DNA of 30,862 nt from contig DASVBJ010000284.1 in the NCBI GenBank assembly GCA_036375895.1, positions 1 to 30,862 of the forward strand, read 5' to 3'. The notes under the pieces were generated by a model. That model was given only the letters and a program-made list of their open reading frames with translations, was not told where the DNA came from and searched no databases. Made by a program: the position numbers and the translations under genes. This stretch comes from DASVBJ01 sp036375895. GTDB taxonomy: Bacteria > Actinomycetota > Actinomycetes > JACCUZ01. The first letter of the stretch is position 1, and every line of letters starts with the position of its first letter. Shown here one piece after another: positions 22,999 through 30,368 of this stretch.

Positions 22999-23991
22999 GT
23001 GAGCGACGACGTGCGCAACGTGATCATCATCGGGTCAGGCCCCGCCGGCTACACGGCTGCCATCTACGCGGCGCGGGCGAACCTGCACCCGCTCGTCTTC
23101 GAGGGCTCGGTGACCGCGGGCGGCGCGCTGATGAACACCACGGACGTGGAGAACTTCCCGGGCTTCCCCGACGGTGTCATGGGCCCCGACCTGATGGACC
23201 ACCTGCGCAAGCAGGCCGAGCGCTTCGGGGCCGAGCTGGTCACCGACGACGTGACCGCGGTCGAGCTCACCGGCGAGATCAAGCTCGTCACCGACGGCTC
23301 CGGCGGCGAGCACCGGGCGCGTGCGGTGATCATCGCGACCGGCTCCGGGTACCGCGAGCTGGGCCTGCCCAACGAGAAGCGGCTGTCCGGTCGTGGGGTC
23401 TCCTGGTGCGCCACCTGTGACGGGTTCTTCTTCCGCGACCAGGACATCGTGGTCGTGGGTGGCGGTGACACCGCCGTCGAGGAGGCGACCTTCCTGACCC
23501 GGTTCGCCCGGTCCGTGACGATTGTCCACCGCCGCGACGAGCTGCGCGCCTCGAAGATCATGCAGGACCGTGCCTTCGCGAACGAGAAGATCCGGTTCCG
23601 CTGGGACTCCGTGGTGACCGACGTGCTCGGCGAGGACAAGGTGACCGGCGTCCGCGTCCGCAACGTCCACTCCGGCGAGGAGGAGACCCTGGACGTCACC
23701 GGGCTGTTCGTCGCGATCGGCCACGATCCCCGCAGCGAGCTGTTCGAGGGCCAGCTGCGTCGCGACGACGACGGCTACATCCTGGTCGACGCGCCATCCA
23801 CCCGCACCAATCTCGTCGGGGTGTTCGCCTGCGGCGACGTCGTGGACCACGTGTACCGCCAGGCGGTCACCGCCGCCGGCACCGGCTGCGCCGCCGCCCT
23901 CGATGCCGAGCGCTACCTTGCCTCGCTCGACGACGCCGCGCTCCTGAACGCCCCGGCCCAGGCCGCGCAGGCCGTCAACGTGAACGCCTGA
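22999..23991 (+). CDS. trxB: Thioredoxin-disulfide reductase
   Basis: This 330-aa NADPH-dependent flavoenzyme reduces thioredoxin. The FAD site is GSGPAG (12-17), the redox pair is CATC (Cys137, Cys140), the NADPH site is GGGDTA (154-159) followed by HRRDELRASK, and the C-terminal FAD segment is VFACGDVVDHVYRQAVTAAGTGCAAALDAERYL. GTG 22999 has AGGAAGG at 22986-22992 with 6-nt spacing. trxA follows 46 nt downstream, so the two are an operon under the GGAAT-N18-GTT promoter. The Ala/Asn-rich C-terminal tail after residue 315 is not conserved in the family. Confidence 0.97.
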   Translation: MSDDVRNVIIIGSGPAGYTAAIYAARANLHPLVFEGSVTAGGALMNTTDVENFPGFPDGVMGPDLMDHLRKQAERFGAELVTDDVTAVELTGEIKLVTDGSGGEHRARAVIIATGSGYRELGLPNEKRLSGRGVSWCATCDGFFFRDQDIVVVGGGDTAVEEATFLTRFARSVTIVHRRDELRASKIMQDRAFANEKIRFRWDSVVTDVLGEDKVTGVRVRNVHSGEEETLDVTGLFVAIGHDPRSELFEGQLRRDDDGYILVDAPSTRTNLVGVFACGDVVDHVYRQAVTAAGTGCAAALDAERYLASLDDAALLNAPAQAAQAVNVNA

Positions 23992-24037
23992 CCCCACCCC
24001 TCCGCACCGACCCACCCGCCAGAGAAAGGACCCCATC

Positions 24038-24364
24038 GTGGGCGCCAGCACCAAGACCGTCACCGACGAGACCTTCACCGCCGACGTGCTGCAGAACGAC
24101 AAGCCCGTCATCGTGGACTTCTGGGCCGAGTGGTGCGGGCCGTGCCGTCAGGTGGCGCCGATCCTGGAGGAGATCGCGGGTGAGCACTCGGACAAGATCA
24201 GCGTGGTCAAGCTGAACGTCGACGAGAACCCGCAGACCGCCGCGCACTACGGCATCACGTCGATCCCGACCATGAACGTGTACCAGGGTGGTCAGGTCGT
24301 GAAGACCATCGTCGGGGCCAAGCCGAAGGCCCTGCTGCTCAAGGACCTCGAGGCTTTCATCTAG
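24038..24364 (+). CDS. trxA: Thioredoxin
   Basis: This 108-aa protein is a single thioredoxin domain with the active site WCGPC (32-36) and the cis-proline loop SIPTMNVYQ. It reduces disulfides of cytoplasmic proteins and is recharged by TrxB, encoded just upstream. GTG 24038 has AGAAAGGA at 24023-24030. A strong hairpin at 24387-24418 ends the operon. Confidence 0.97.
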   Translation: MGASTKTVTDETFTADVLQNDKPVIVDFWAEWCGPCRQVAPILEEIAGEHSDKISVVKLNVDENPQTAAHYGITSIPTMNVYQGGQVVKTIVGAKPKALLLKDLEAFI

Positions 24365-24386
24365 TTCCACGCGCGCGCTCACCGCG

Positions 24387-24418
24387 ACCGGGGCGGTCCC
24401 GTCAGGGGCCGCCCCGGT
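24387..24418 (+). terminator. Terminator after trxA
   Basis: ACCGGGGCGG (24387-24396) pairs with CCGCCCCGGT (24409-24418); inside, TCCC pairs with GGGG around a GTCA loop. TTT follows the stem, nearest here to an intrinsic terminator. Confidence 0.85.
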
Positions 24419-24520
24419 TTGCCGTGGTTGCCGGCCGGGGACGAGTCGTTACGATGCTTGTCCCGGCAGGGCTCCGGCCCGCTCCCAGCCCGTCCCGACC
24501 AGCGAGGAGCGCCCCAGCTC

Positions 24521-25669
24521 ATGTCCTTCGAGCGCAGCTACCGCCGCGGCGACGCCGGACCAGTCGTGGCGGAGATCCGGGCCAAGCTCTCGGTCCTCCA
24601 CCTCCTCCCGGACGACAGCGACGCAACGCTCGCCGAGGCGGACACGGTGGTGTTCGACGACGCCACCGACAAGGCGGTCCGCGAGTTCCAGCAGGAGCGT
24701 GGCATCACCGTTGACGGGATCGTCGGCGAGCAGACCTACCACGCGCTCGACGAGGCACGGTGGCGGCTCGGCGACCGCATCCTGTCCTACGTCCCGGCCC
24801 GCCTGATCGCCGGGGACGACGTGGCCGGGCTGCAGCAGCGGCTGCTCGACATGGGCTTCGACTGCGGCCGGGTCGACGGGTTGTTCGGCGCCGAGACCGA
24901 GCAGGCACTGCGTGACTTCCAGCGCAACGTGGGAGTCGTTCCCGACGGCACCTGCGGACCGGCCACCTTCAAGGCCCTCAACCAGCTGGCGCGCACCGTG
25001 GTCGGCGGACGACCGCAGGCCATGCGCGAGTCCGAGGCCATCAACCGGGCCGGGCCGACGCTGTCCGGGAAGCTCGTGATCGTCGACCCGGGCCACGGGG
25101 GCGGCGAGCGGGGCGTCGACGGCAACGGGCTTGACGAGGCGAGTCTGGTCTACGACCTGGCCTCCCGGGTGGAGGGTCGGCTGGCTGCCACCGGCAGCAC
25201 CGCTTTCCTGACCCGTGGGCCGGACGGCGGCATGGACGAGGTGGAGCGGGCGAACTTCGCGAACGCGGCCGGTGCCGACCTCGTCATCTCGTTGCACGTC
25301 GACGCCCACGACAACCCGGAGGCGTCCGGCTGCGCGACCTACTACTACGGCAACGACCGCTACGGCCACCACTCCGCCGTCGGTGAGCGCTTCGCGGACC
25401 TCGTGCAGAAGGAGATCTGCGCCCGCACCGACCTGGTGGACTGCCACGCCCACGCCAAGACCTGGGACCTGCTGCGGCGCACCCGGATGCCGGCCGTGCG
25501 GATCGAGGTCGGGTACCTGACCAACCCGGGGGACGCCAGCCGGCTGGCCGACCCCGAGTTCCGAGACGTGCTGGCCGAGGCGCTGGTGGCAGCCGTCCAG
25601 CGGCTGTACCTGCCGCCGGACGAGGACGCCGAGACCGGCAGCCTTCGCATCCCCGCGCTGCGGGGGTAG
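24521..25669 (+). CDS. cwlM: CwlM-like N-acetylmuramoyl-L-alanine amidase homologue (cytoplasmic)
   Basis: This 382-aa protein has two peptidoglycan-binding domains (about 5-80 and 97-160) followed by an Amidase_3 domain (about 184-365). Zinc-site and catalytic residues look intact: His192 in DPGHGG, Glu206, His259 in SLHVDAH and Glu329 in VRIEVGYLTN. There is no signal peptide. In mycobacteria the orthologue (Rv3915) acts in the cytoplasm, where its PknB-phosphorylated form activates MurA. A C-terminal Thr372 (AETGSLRIP) is a candidate phosphosite by position. ATG 24521 has GAGGAG at 24504-24509. It follows trxA and a terminator. Confidence 0.88.
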   Translation: MSFERSYRRGDAGPVVAEIRAKLSVLHLLPDDSDATLAEADTVVFDDATDKAVREFQQERGITVDGIVGEQTYHALDEARWRLGDRILSYVPARLIAGDDVAGLQQRLLDMGFDCGRVDGLFGAETEQALRDFQRNVGVVPDGTCGPATFKALNQLARTVVGGRPQAMRESEAINRAGPTLSGKLVIVDPGHGGGERGVDGNGLDEASLVYDLASRVEGRLAATGSTAFLTRGPDGGMDEVERANFANAAGADLVISLHVDAHDNPEASGCATYYYGNDRYGHHSAVGERFADLVQKEICARTDLVDCHAHAKTWDLLRRTRMPAVRIEVGYLTNPGDASRLADPEFRDVLAEALVAAVQRLYLPPDEDAETGSLRIPALRG

Positions 25670-25687
25670 GCCTACCGCCCCGGGTCA

Positions 25688-25709
25688 CCCGCCCTGCCGC
25701 TCCGGCGGG
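25688..25709. terminator. Hairpin between convergent cwlM and GNAT genes
   Basis: CCCGCC (25688-25693) and GGCGGG (25704-25709) form a 6-bp stem with a 10-nt loop in the 52-bp gap. It is weak, but it is the only hairpin there. Confidence 0.35.
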
Positions 25710-25721
25710 GTCAGTCGACCC

Positions 25722-26363
25722 TCACACCGGTCGGAACACCGGCTCCGGGTTCATGGAGCCGAGCAGCCGCTCGAGGGCCACCTCGACGTCCTCGCGCCAG
25801 GAGATCGCGTTCTTCAGGTCCAGGCGCAGCCGGGGGAAGCGGTGATGGGGACGTACCGTCTTGAAGCCGACCGCCAGCAGGTAGTCGGCCGGGACGACGC
25901 ACGAGTGGTTGGCCCGCAGCGGCTCCCCCTCGGGTGGCGTCGTCGCGTCACCGAACGCCTCGATCGCTTTGACGCCACGACGGGAGAGGTCCTTGGCCGC
26001 GCCCTGCACGAGCATCCGCCCCAGCCCGGCGCCGGCGAACTCCGGCAGCACGTTCGCAGTCATCAGCAGGACGGCGTCGGCGGACACCGGGGAGGTGGGG
26101 AAGGCGAGACTGCGAGGGACGTAGACGGGAGGCGCGTAGAGGACGAAGCCGGCCGGCAACGAGTCCACGTAGGCGATCTTTCCGCACGACCCCCAGTCGA
26201 GGAGCGTGGCGGACAGCCAGGCCTCCTTCTCGAGGCCGGGATCGCCCGACTCGACCGCGGCCTGCCCCCCGATCGGGTCGAGCTCCCAGAAGACGCAGCG
26301 CCGGCACCGCCGGGGAAGGTCGTCGAGGTTGTCCAGGGTGAGGTTCGCGAGCCGTCGCGACAC
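25722..26363 (-). CDS. GNAT-family N-acetyltransferase
   Basis: This 213-aa protein has a GNAT fold: an N-terminal cysteine pair (CRRC, residues 20-23), the central strand with LLMTANVLPEF, the acetyl-CoA loop GAGLGRMLVQGAAKDLSRRG, and a C-terminal segment with HHRFPRLRLDLKNAISW. Its substrate is unknown. It is the positional equivalent of Rv3916c beside parB. GTG 26363 (VSRRLANLT) has GGAGG at 26369-26373. A TACGAT -10-like box lies on the same strand at 26453-26448. Confidence 0.85.
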   Translation of the reverse strand: MSRRLANLTLDNLDDLPRRCRRCVFWELDPIGGQAAVESGDPGLEKEAWLSATLLDWGSCGKIAYVDSLPAGFVLYAPPVYVPRSLAFPTSPVSADAVLLMTANVLPEFAGAGLGRMLVQGAAKDLSRRGVKAIEAFGDATTPPEGEPLRANHSCVVPADYLLAVGFKTVRPHHRFPRLRLDLKNAISWREDVEVALERLLGSMNPEPVFRPV

Positions 26364-26505
26364 GCCTGCCTCCAGCACGGACCGCAAGGGGCACGATCCA
26401 CGACCGCGCCCGTGACCGCGCCCCCGCCGGGCCCCGGCCTCGGCCGCATCGTAGTGTCGCGGCCGCCGGCCCACCAGCCCCCGGCCGACATGCCGTGCCG
26501 ACTCA

Positions 26506-26525
26506 GCGATTTGTCGACAAATCGC
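26506..26525. promoter_or_regulatory. Perfect 20-bp palindrome downstream of parB
   Basis: GCGATTTGTCGACAAATCGC is a perfect palindrome with an AT-rich core in otherwise very GC-rich DNA. It lies 24 nt after the parB stop codon, between parB and the GNAT gene. It could be a protein-binding site for an unknown dimer, or an RNA hairpin (8-bp stem, TCGA loop) ending the parAB transcript. It is not a parS site. Confidence 0.65.
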
Positions 26526-26548
26526 CTTCCCGTGCCGGCGGTGGCGGC

Positions 26549-27601
26549 TCAGCCGTCGGCGGCGACCTCCGAGACGCTGTCCTCGGCCTCGCCGTTCCCC
26601 GGCGCCATCAGCGTCACGATGCGCTCGAGGTCGTCCAGCGAGGCGAACTCCACCACGATGCGGCCCTTGGACTTGCCCAGGTCGACCTTGACGCGGGTCT
26701 CGAAGCGATCGCTCAGGCGGGTCGCCAGGATCTCCAGCTTGGGGGCCACCGGCTTGTTGGCCCGGGGCTGGCGACGCTCCTTGGCGGGCTCGCCGCCGAG
26801 CGCGACGATCTCCTCCACCGTCCGGACCGACAACCCCTCGGCGACCACTCGCTGGGCCAGTCGCTCCTGCGCCGCGGCGTCGTCCAGGCCCAGCAGGGCT
26901 CTGGCGTGCCCGGCGGAGAGCACTCCCGCAGCCACCCGGCGCTGCACCAACGGTGGCAGCTTCAGCAGTCGAAGCGTGTTGGAGATCTGCGGACGGGATC
27001 GGCCGATCCGGCCGGCCAGCTGGTCGTGCGTGCACCCGAAGTCCTGCAGCAGCTGGTCGTAGGCCGCCGCCTCCTCGAGGGGGTTCAGCTGGGCCCGGTG
27101 CAGGTTCTCGAGGAGCGCGTCGCGCAGCATGACGTCGTCCTCGGTCGAGCGGACGATGGCCGGGAGCACCTCGAGCCCGGCCTGCCGCGCTGCCCGCCAG
27201 CGCCGCTCTCCCATGATGAGCTCGTAGCGGTCGTCCCCCAGCGGCCTGACGACGACCGGTTGCAGCAGACCGATCTCACGGACCGAGTGGACCAGTTCCC
27301 CCATGGCCTCCTCGTCGAAGACCTGGCGGGGCTGCCGCGGGTTCGGCGTGATCGCGTCGAGGGGGATCTCCGCGAAGTGCGCGCCGTCGACCGGCGCGGG
27401 CGCGGCGGCAACGGGCCCGCCCACCCCGGGACCGTCGCCCGTGGCCGGCTCGGTGCCGTCGCCGGGACCGACCTTTCGCTCCGGGATGAGCACGTCGACC
27501 GGTGACGGTCCGGCACCGGTGCCCGCGCCCTCGCTCTTGGCCGGCGCCGCCGGGATGAGTGCTCCCAGACCTCGGCCGAGTCCCCGCCGCCGATCGCTCA
27601 C
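26549..27601 (-). CDS. parB: Chromosome-partitioning protein ParB
   Basis: This 350-aa protein binds parS sites, loads CTP and spreads as a clamp to segregate the origin. It starts with RRRGLGRGLGALIP, the conserved ParA-contacting peptide, then a disordered linker (about 20-70). The N-terminal CTPase domain includes PRQVFDEEAMGELVHSVREIGLLQPVVVRP and GERRWRA (131-137). The helix-turn-helix follows (DQLAGRIGRSRPQISNTLRLLKLPP), then the C-terminal dimer domain. GTG 27601 overlaps the parA stop by 4 nt, with GAAGGAGG upstream. parS sites are within the neighbouring genes. Confidence 0.97.
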   Translation of the reverse strand: MSDRRRGLGRGLGALIPAAPAKSEGAGTGAGPSPVDVLIPERKVGPGDGTEPATGDGPGVGGPVAAAPAPVDGAHFAEIPLDAITPNPRQPRQVFDEEAMGELVHSVREIGLLQPVVVRPLGDDRYELIMGERRWRAARQAGLEVLPAIVRSTEDDVMLRDALLENLHRAQLNPLEEAAAYDQLLQDFGCTHDQLAGRIGRSRPQISNTLRLLKLPPLVQRRVAAGVLSAGHARALLGLDDAAAQERLAQRVVAEGLSVRTVEEIVALGGEPAKERRQPRANKPVAPKLEILATRLSDRFETRVKVDLGKSKGRIVVEFASLDDLERIVTLMAPGNGEAEDSVSEVAADG

Positions 27602-29043
27602 TGCGCCTCCTTCGTTCCTTCGCGGCGGTCGCCGCGCAGAGCCATCTCCCGCGCTGCCTCGAGGTAGGACAGGGCGCCGGTCGAACCCGGATCGTAGGTC
27701 ATCACGGTCTGCCCGTAGCTCGGTGCCTCGGAGATCCGGACGGACCTCGGGATGGTCGTCCGCAGCACGGTGTCCGTGAAGTGCGTCCGCACCTCGTCGG
27801 CGACCTGGGCGGCCAGCCGGGTGCGCGCGTCGTACATGGTGAGCAGCACCGTGGAGACGTGCAGCTGTGGGTTCAGGTGGGCCTTCACCAGCTCGATGTT
27901 GCGCAGCAGCTGGCCGACCCCCTCCAGGGCGTAGTACTCGCACTGGATCGGGATGAGCACCTCCGGGGCTGCCACGAGCGCGTTCACCGTCAGCAGGCCG
28001 AGGCTCGGCGGGCAGTCGATGAAGACGTAGTCGAGGCGCGGCGAGTCCTGCTGCTCGCACCACGACTCGTAGGCAGCCAACGCCTTCTGCAGCCTCGACT
28101 CCCGGGCCACGAGCGACACCAGCTCGATCTCGGCGCCGGCCAGGTCGATGGTCGCCGGCGCGCACCAGAGCCCATCCAGGCCTTCGACCGGCGCGATCAC
28201 CTCGTGCAGCGGGTCGCCTTCAACGAGGACGTCGTAGATCGACGGCACGTCCGCGTGGTGGTCGATGCCGAGGGCGGTGGAAGCGTTGCCCTGGGGGTCC
28301 AGGTCGATGACGAGCACCTGGGCGCCGTGCAACGCGAGCGCGGCGGCCAGGTTGACCGTGGTGGTGGTCTTGCCCACGCCGCCCTTCTGGTTGGCCACGG
28401 TCAGCACCCGTGTCTCGGCCGGCGGCGGAAGCGTCTCCCCCAGCCGCCCGGCCAGCACCCGCACGGCCGTTTCCGCCGCGCGGGCGATCGGGGTGTCGTC
28501 CGTTTCACGTGAAACCAGGTCGGTCACCGAGTACTCCTCCGCGGTCGGCGTCCCGGGGGTGGCCAGGAGCGGTGTTTCACGTGAAACGTCTGGGATCCCG
28601 GCCGCACCGGGTGGCCCGGGGCTGGGCTGGTCGACGAGCTCGCCGGCGGTCTCCGCGCCGGCGCCGGGCGCCGCAACCTCGACCGTCGGCCCGGCCTCGG
28701 CCGTCGGCCCGACATCCGGCCCCTGGCCGGCGACCGCGGCACCCGCCGCTGCCTGCGTGGCCGACCGGGTCGGCTCCGGCACCGGGTGGCCGACGGAACG
28801 CTGGGCTGCCGCCCCCGGGACCGGCTCGATGCTCGGGCCCGACGGAGGGGCGGTCGTCGCGACCGTCCGCGTCGTCTCCGGCCAGCCGAGGCTCGTCGTC
28901 ACCGGGCCGGCCTCCCCGGCCTCCCTGACCTCCTCGGCCTCCCTGACCTCCTCGGCCTCCCCGACCTCGCCGGCGCCAGCGGTGACCGGCTCGGGCCAGC
29001 CGAGCCCCGGTGCCGTACGTCGTGTCGTCGTGCCCGTTGTCAT
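27598..29043 (-). CDS. parA: Chromosome-partitioning ATPase ParA with long N-terminal extension
   Basis: ParA is a deviant-Walker ATPase that moves ParB-parS complexes. The ATPase core begins VLTVANQKGGVGKTTTTVNLAAALA (Walker A 220-227) and has VLVIDLDPQGNAS, VFIDCPPSLG and the family C-terminus. The first 205 residues are Ala/Pro/Glu/Thr-rich, with a repeated LGWPE motif (14-18 and 52-56) and an EEVREA-type tandem repeat. ATG 29043 overlaps the rsmG stop by 1 nt (TGATG). A GTG at 28527 preceded by GGAGGAG (28534-28540) would give 309 aa, the usual ParA length. Third codon positions in the extension are strongly G/C, so it looks translated. Two parS sites lie in it. Confidence 0.93.
   Translation of the reverse strand: MTTGTTTRRTAPGLGWPEPVTAGAGEVGEAEEVREAEEVREAGEAGPVTTSLGWPETTRTVATTAPPSGPSIEPVPGAAAQRSVGHPVPEPTRSATQAAAGAAVAGQGPDVGPTAEAGPTVEVAAPGAGAETAGELVDQPSPGPPGAAGIPDVSRETPLLATPGTPTAEEYSVTDLVSRETDDTPIARAAETAVRVLAGRLGETLPPPAETRVLTVANQKGGVGKTTTTVNLAAALALHGAQVLVIDLDPQGNASTALGIDHHADVPSIYDVLVEGDPLHEVIAPVEGLDGLWCAPATIDLAGAEIELVSLVARESRLQKALAAYESWCEQQDSPRLDYVFIDCPPSLGLLTVNALVAAPEVLIPIQCEYYALEGVGQLLRNIELVKAHLNPQLHVSTVLLTMYDARTRLAAQVADEVRTHFTDTVLRTTIPRSVRISEAPSYGQTVMTYDPGSTGALSYLEAAREMALRGDRREGTKEAQ
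28502..28515. promoter_or_regulatory. parS site
   Basis: GTTTCACGTGAAAC is a perfect match to the bacterial parS consensus. It lies inside parA, where it encodes V-S-R-E-T at residues 177-181. Confidence 0.95.
28527..28540 (-). promoter_or_regulatory. Internal ribosome binding site and GTG start within parA
   Basis: GGAGGAG (28540-28534) lies 6 nt before an in-frame GTG (28527-28525) that would start a 309-aa ParA (VTDLVSRETDDTP). The strength and spacing match real starts in this window. Confidence 0.55.
28574..28587. promoter_or_regulatory. parS site
   Basis: This is a second perfect GTTTCACGTGAAAC, 72 bp from the first, also encoding V-S-R-E-T (parA residues 153-157). Confidence 0.95.
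28920..28973. repeat. 18-bp tandem repeat in parA
   Basis: The unit CCTCCCTGACCTCCTCGG occurs twice exactly (28920-28937 and 28938-28955) and once with three mismatches (28956-28973). In parA it encodes the acidic EEVREA repeats, and it may vary in copy number between strains. Confidence 0.8.
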
Positions 29044-29765
29044 CAGGATCCCTTCCGTGCGCGACGCTGGTGGCGTCGGCGGTCTCGTTCGGCCGGGCGC
29101 TCGGCCGTCGATCGTCGCGGCTCCGCCCCGCGACCCGCGACGACGCGGACCACCGTGGTGGGCTCCGGCAGGACATCGACGCCCAGCCGCGCGACCGACC
29201 AGGACGTGGCCCCCAGTCGCCGCAGCACCGGCTCCGCCGCGATGACCTCCTCGGGCGCGCGCGCACCCTTCAGGGCGAGCAGCTCGCCGCCCGGACGCAG
29301 CAGCGGCAGGCACCAGCCGGCGAGCCGGTCCAGCGGCGCGACCGCGCGCGCCGTCACGACGTCGACGAGCAGCCGACCGTGCAGCGACTCCGCGCGGTCC
29401 CGGATCACGTCGACGTTGGAGAGGTCGAGCACCTGGACAGTCTCCCGGAGAAAGTCCGCTCGACGTTGGAGCGACTCGACGCAATGCACGGTGACATCGG
29501 GCCGGACCAGCGCCAGCACCAGGCCGGGCAGGCCGGCGCCGGAGCCGACGTCAGCGAGCCGAGCACCCGGCGGCACCAGCTCGGCGACGACGGCACAGTT
29601 GAGCAGGTGCCGCTCCCAGATCCGGCCCGCCTCCCGCGGCCCGATCAGGCCCCGCTCGACACCCGTCGTGGTGAGGATGTCTGCGAACCGGGCCAGACCG
29701 GGGAGGGCGGGACCGGCGAGCGACCGGGCGAGTGCCAATGTTTCACGTGAAACCGGCTCCGTCAC
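29043..29765 (-). CDS. rsmG: 16S rRNA (guanine(527)-N(7))-methyltransferase RsmG
   Basis: This 240-aa SAM-dependent enzyme methylates G527 of 16S rRNA. It has RWERHLLNCAVV-like IWERHLLNCAVVAELV, the SAM site LADVGSGAGLPGLVLAL, VHCVESLQRRADFL and VVTARAVAPLDRLAGWCLPLLRPGG. The C-terminus is an arginine-rich tail (about 220-240). GTG 29765 (MTEPVSRET) places a parS site (29740-29753) in codons 5-9. Its stop overlaps the parA ATG by one base. It is also called gidB. Confidence 0.95.
   Translation of the reverse strand: MTEPVSRETLALARSLAGPALPGLARFADILTTTGVERGLIGPREAGRIWERHLLNCAVVAELVPPGARLADVGSGAGLPGLVLALVRPDVTVHCVESLQRRADFLRETVQVLDLSNVDVIRDRAESLHGRLLVDVVTARAVAPLDRLAGWCLPLLRPGGELLALKGARAPEEVIAAEPVLRRLGATSWSVARLGVDVLPEPTTVVRVVAGRGAEPRRSTAERPAERDRRRHQRRARKGS
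29740..29753. promoter_or_regulatory. parS site
   Basis: This is a third perfect GTTTCACGTGAAAC, just after the rsmG start codon. It too reads V-S-R-E-T in frame. Confidence 0.95.
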
Positions 29766-29787
29766 CGAGCACCGCCTCGGTGCCAGC

Positions 29788-30321
29788 TCACCCGGGCAGC
29801 ACCACGACGTACCTGTGGGGCTCCTCGCCCTCGGACTCGCTGCGCAGACCGGCAGCGGCCACGGCGTCGTGGACGATCTTGCGCTCGAACGGCGTCATCG
29901 GCTCCAGCCGGGCCGCTTCACCGGACTCCTTGACCGTCGCCGCGGTCTGCTGGCCGAGCTCGGTGAGCACGGCCCGGCGACCGGCGCGGTAACCGGCGAT
30001 GTCCAGCATCAGCCGGCTCCGGGCGCCTGTCTGGGCGTGCACCGCCAGCCGGGTCAGCTCCTGCAGCGCGTCGAGCACGACACCGTCGCGCCCGACGAGG
30101 TGGCTGAGGTCACCACCGACGATGGACACCAGGGCGCGGTCCCGCTCGACGTCCATGTCGATGTCGCCGTCGAGGTCGGCGATGTCCAGCAGCTCCTCGA
30201 GGTAGTCGGCGGCGATCTCGCTCTCCCGCTCGAGGGCGGCCTGGGTGGTGCTGGGCCCCCCGGTGACCTCCTCAGCGGTCGTGGTCTCCTCGGCGGGGTT
30301 GGTGCTGCCGGGCTCGGTCAC
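29788..30321 (-). CDS. jag: RNA-binding protein KhpB/Jag (KH and R3H domains)
   Basis: This 177-aa protein has an acidic Thr-rich N-terminus (1-35), a KH domain (about 40-105, GxxG as LVGRDGVVLDALQ) and an R3H domain (about 110-177, RLEPMTPFERKIVHDAVAAAGLRSESEGEEPHRYVVV). It binds RNA and works with KhpA; in Gram-positives it affects cell elongation and envelope growth. GTG 30321 has AAGGAG 8 nt upstream. It lies between yidC and rsmG, the standard order. It lacks the N-terminal Jag_N domain seen in firmicutes, normal for actinobacteria. Confidence 0.93.
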   Translation of the reverse strand: MTEPGSTNPAEETTTAEEVTGGPSTTQAALERESEIAADYLEELLDIADLDGDIDMDVERDRALVSIVGGDLSHLVGRDGVVLDALQELTRLAVHAQTGARSRLMLDIAGYRAGRRAVLTELGQQTAATVKESGEAARLEPMTPFERKIVHDAVAAAGLRSESEGEEPHRYVVVLPG

Positions 30322-30368
30322 GAGATGTGCTCCTTCGGGGCGGTGCGCGGGACGAGGCGGGGTGCGGG

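Noticed and set aside
28920..28973. CRISPR-like array
   Set aside because: It is an 18-bp tandem repeat without spacers, in frame within parA.
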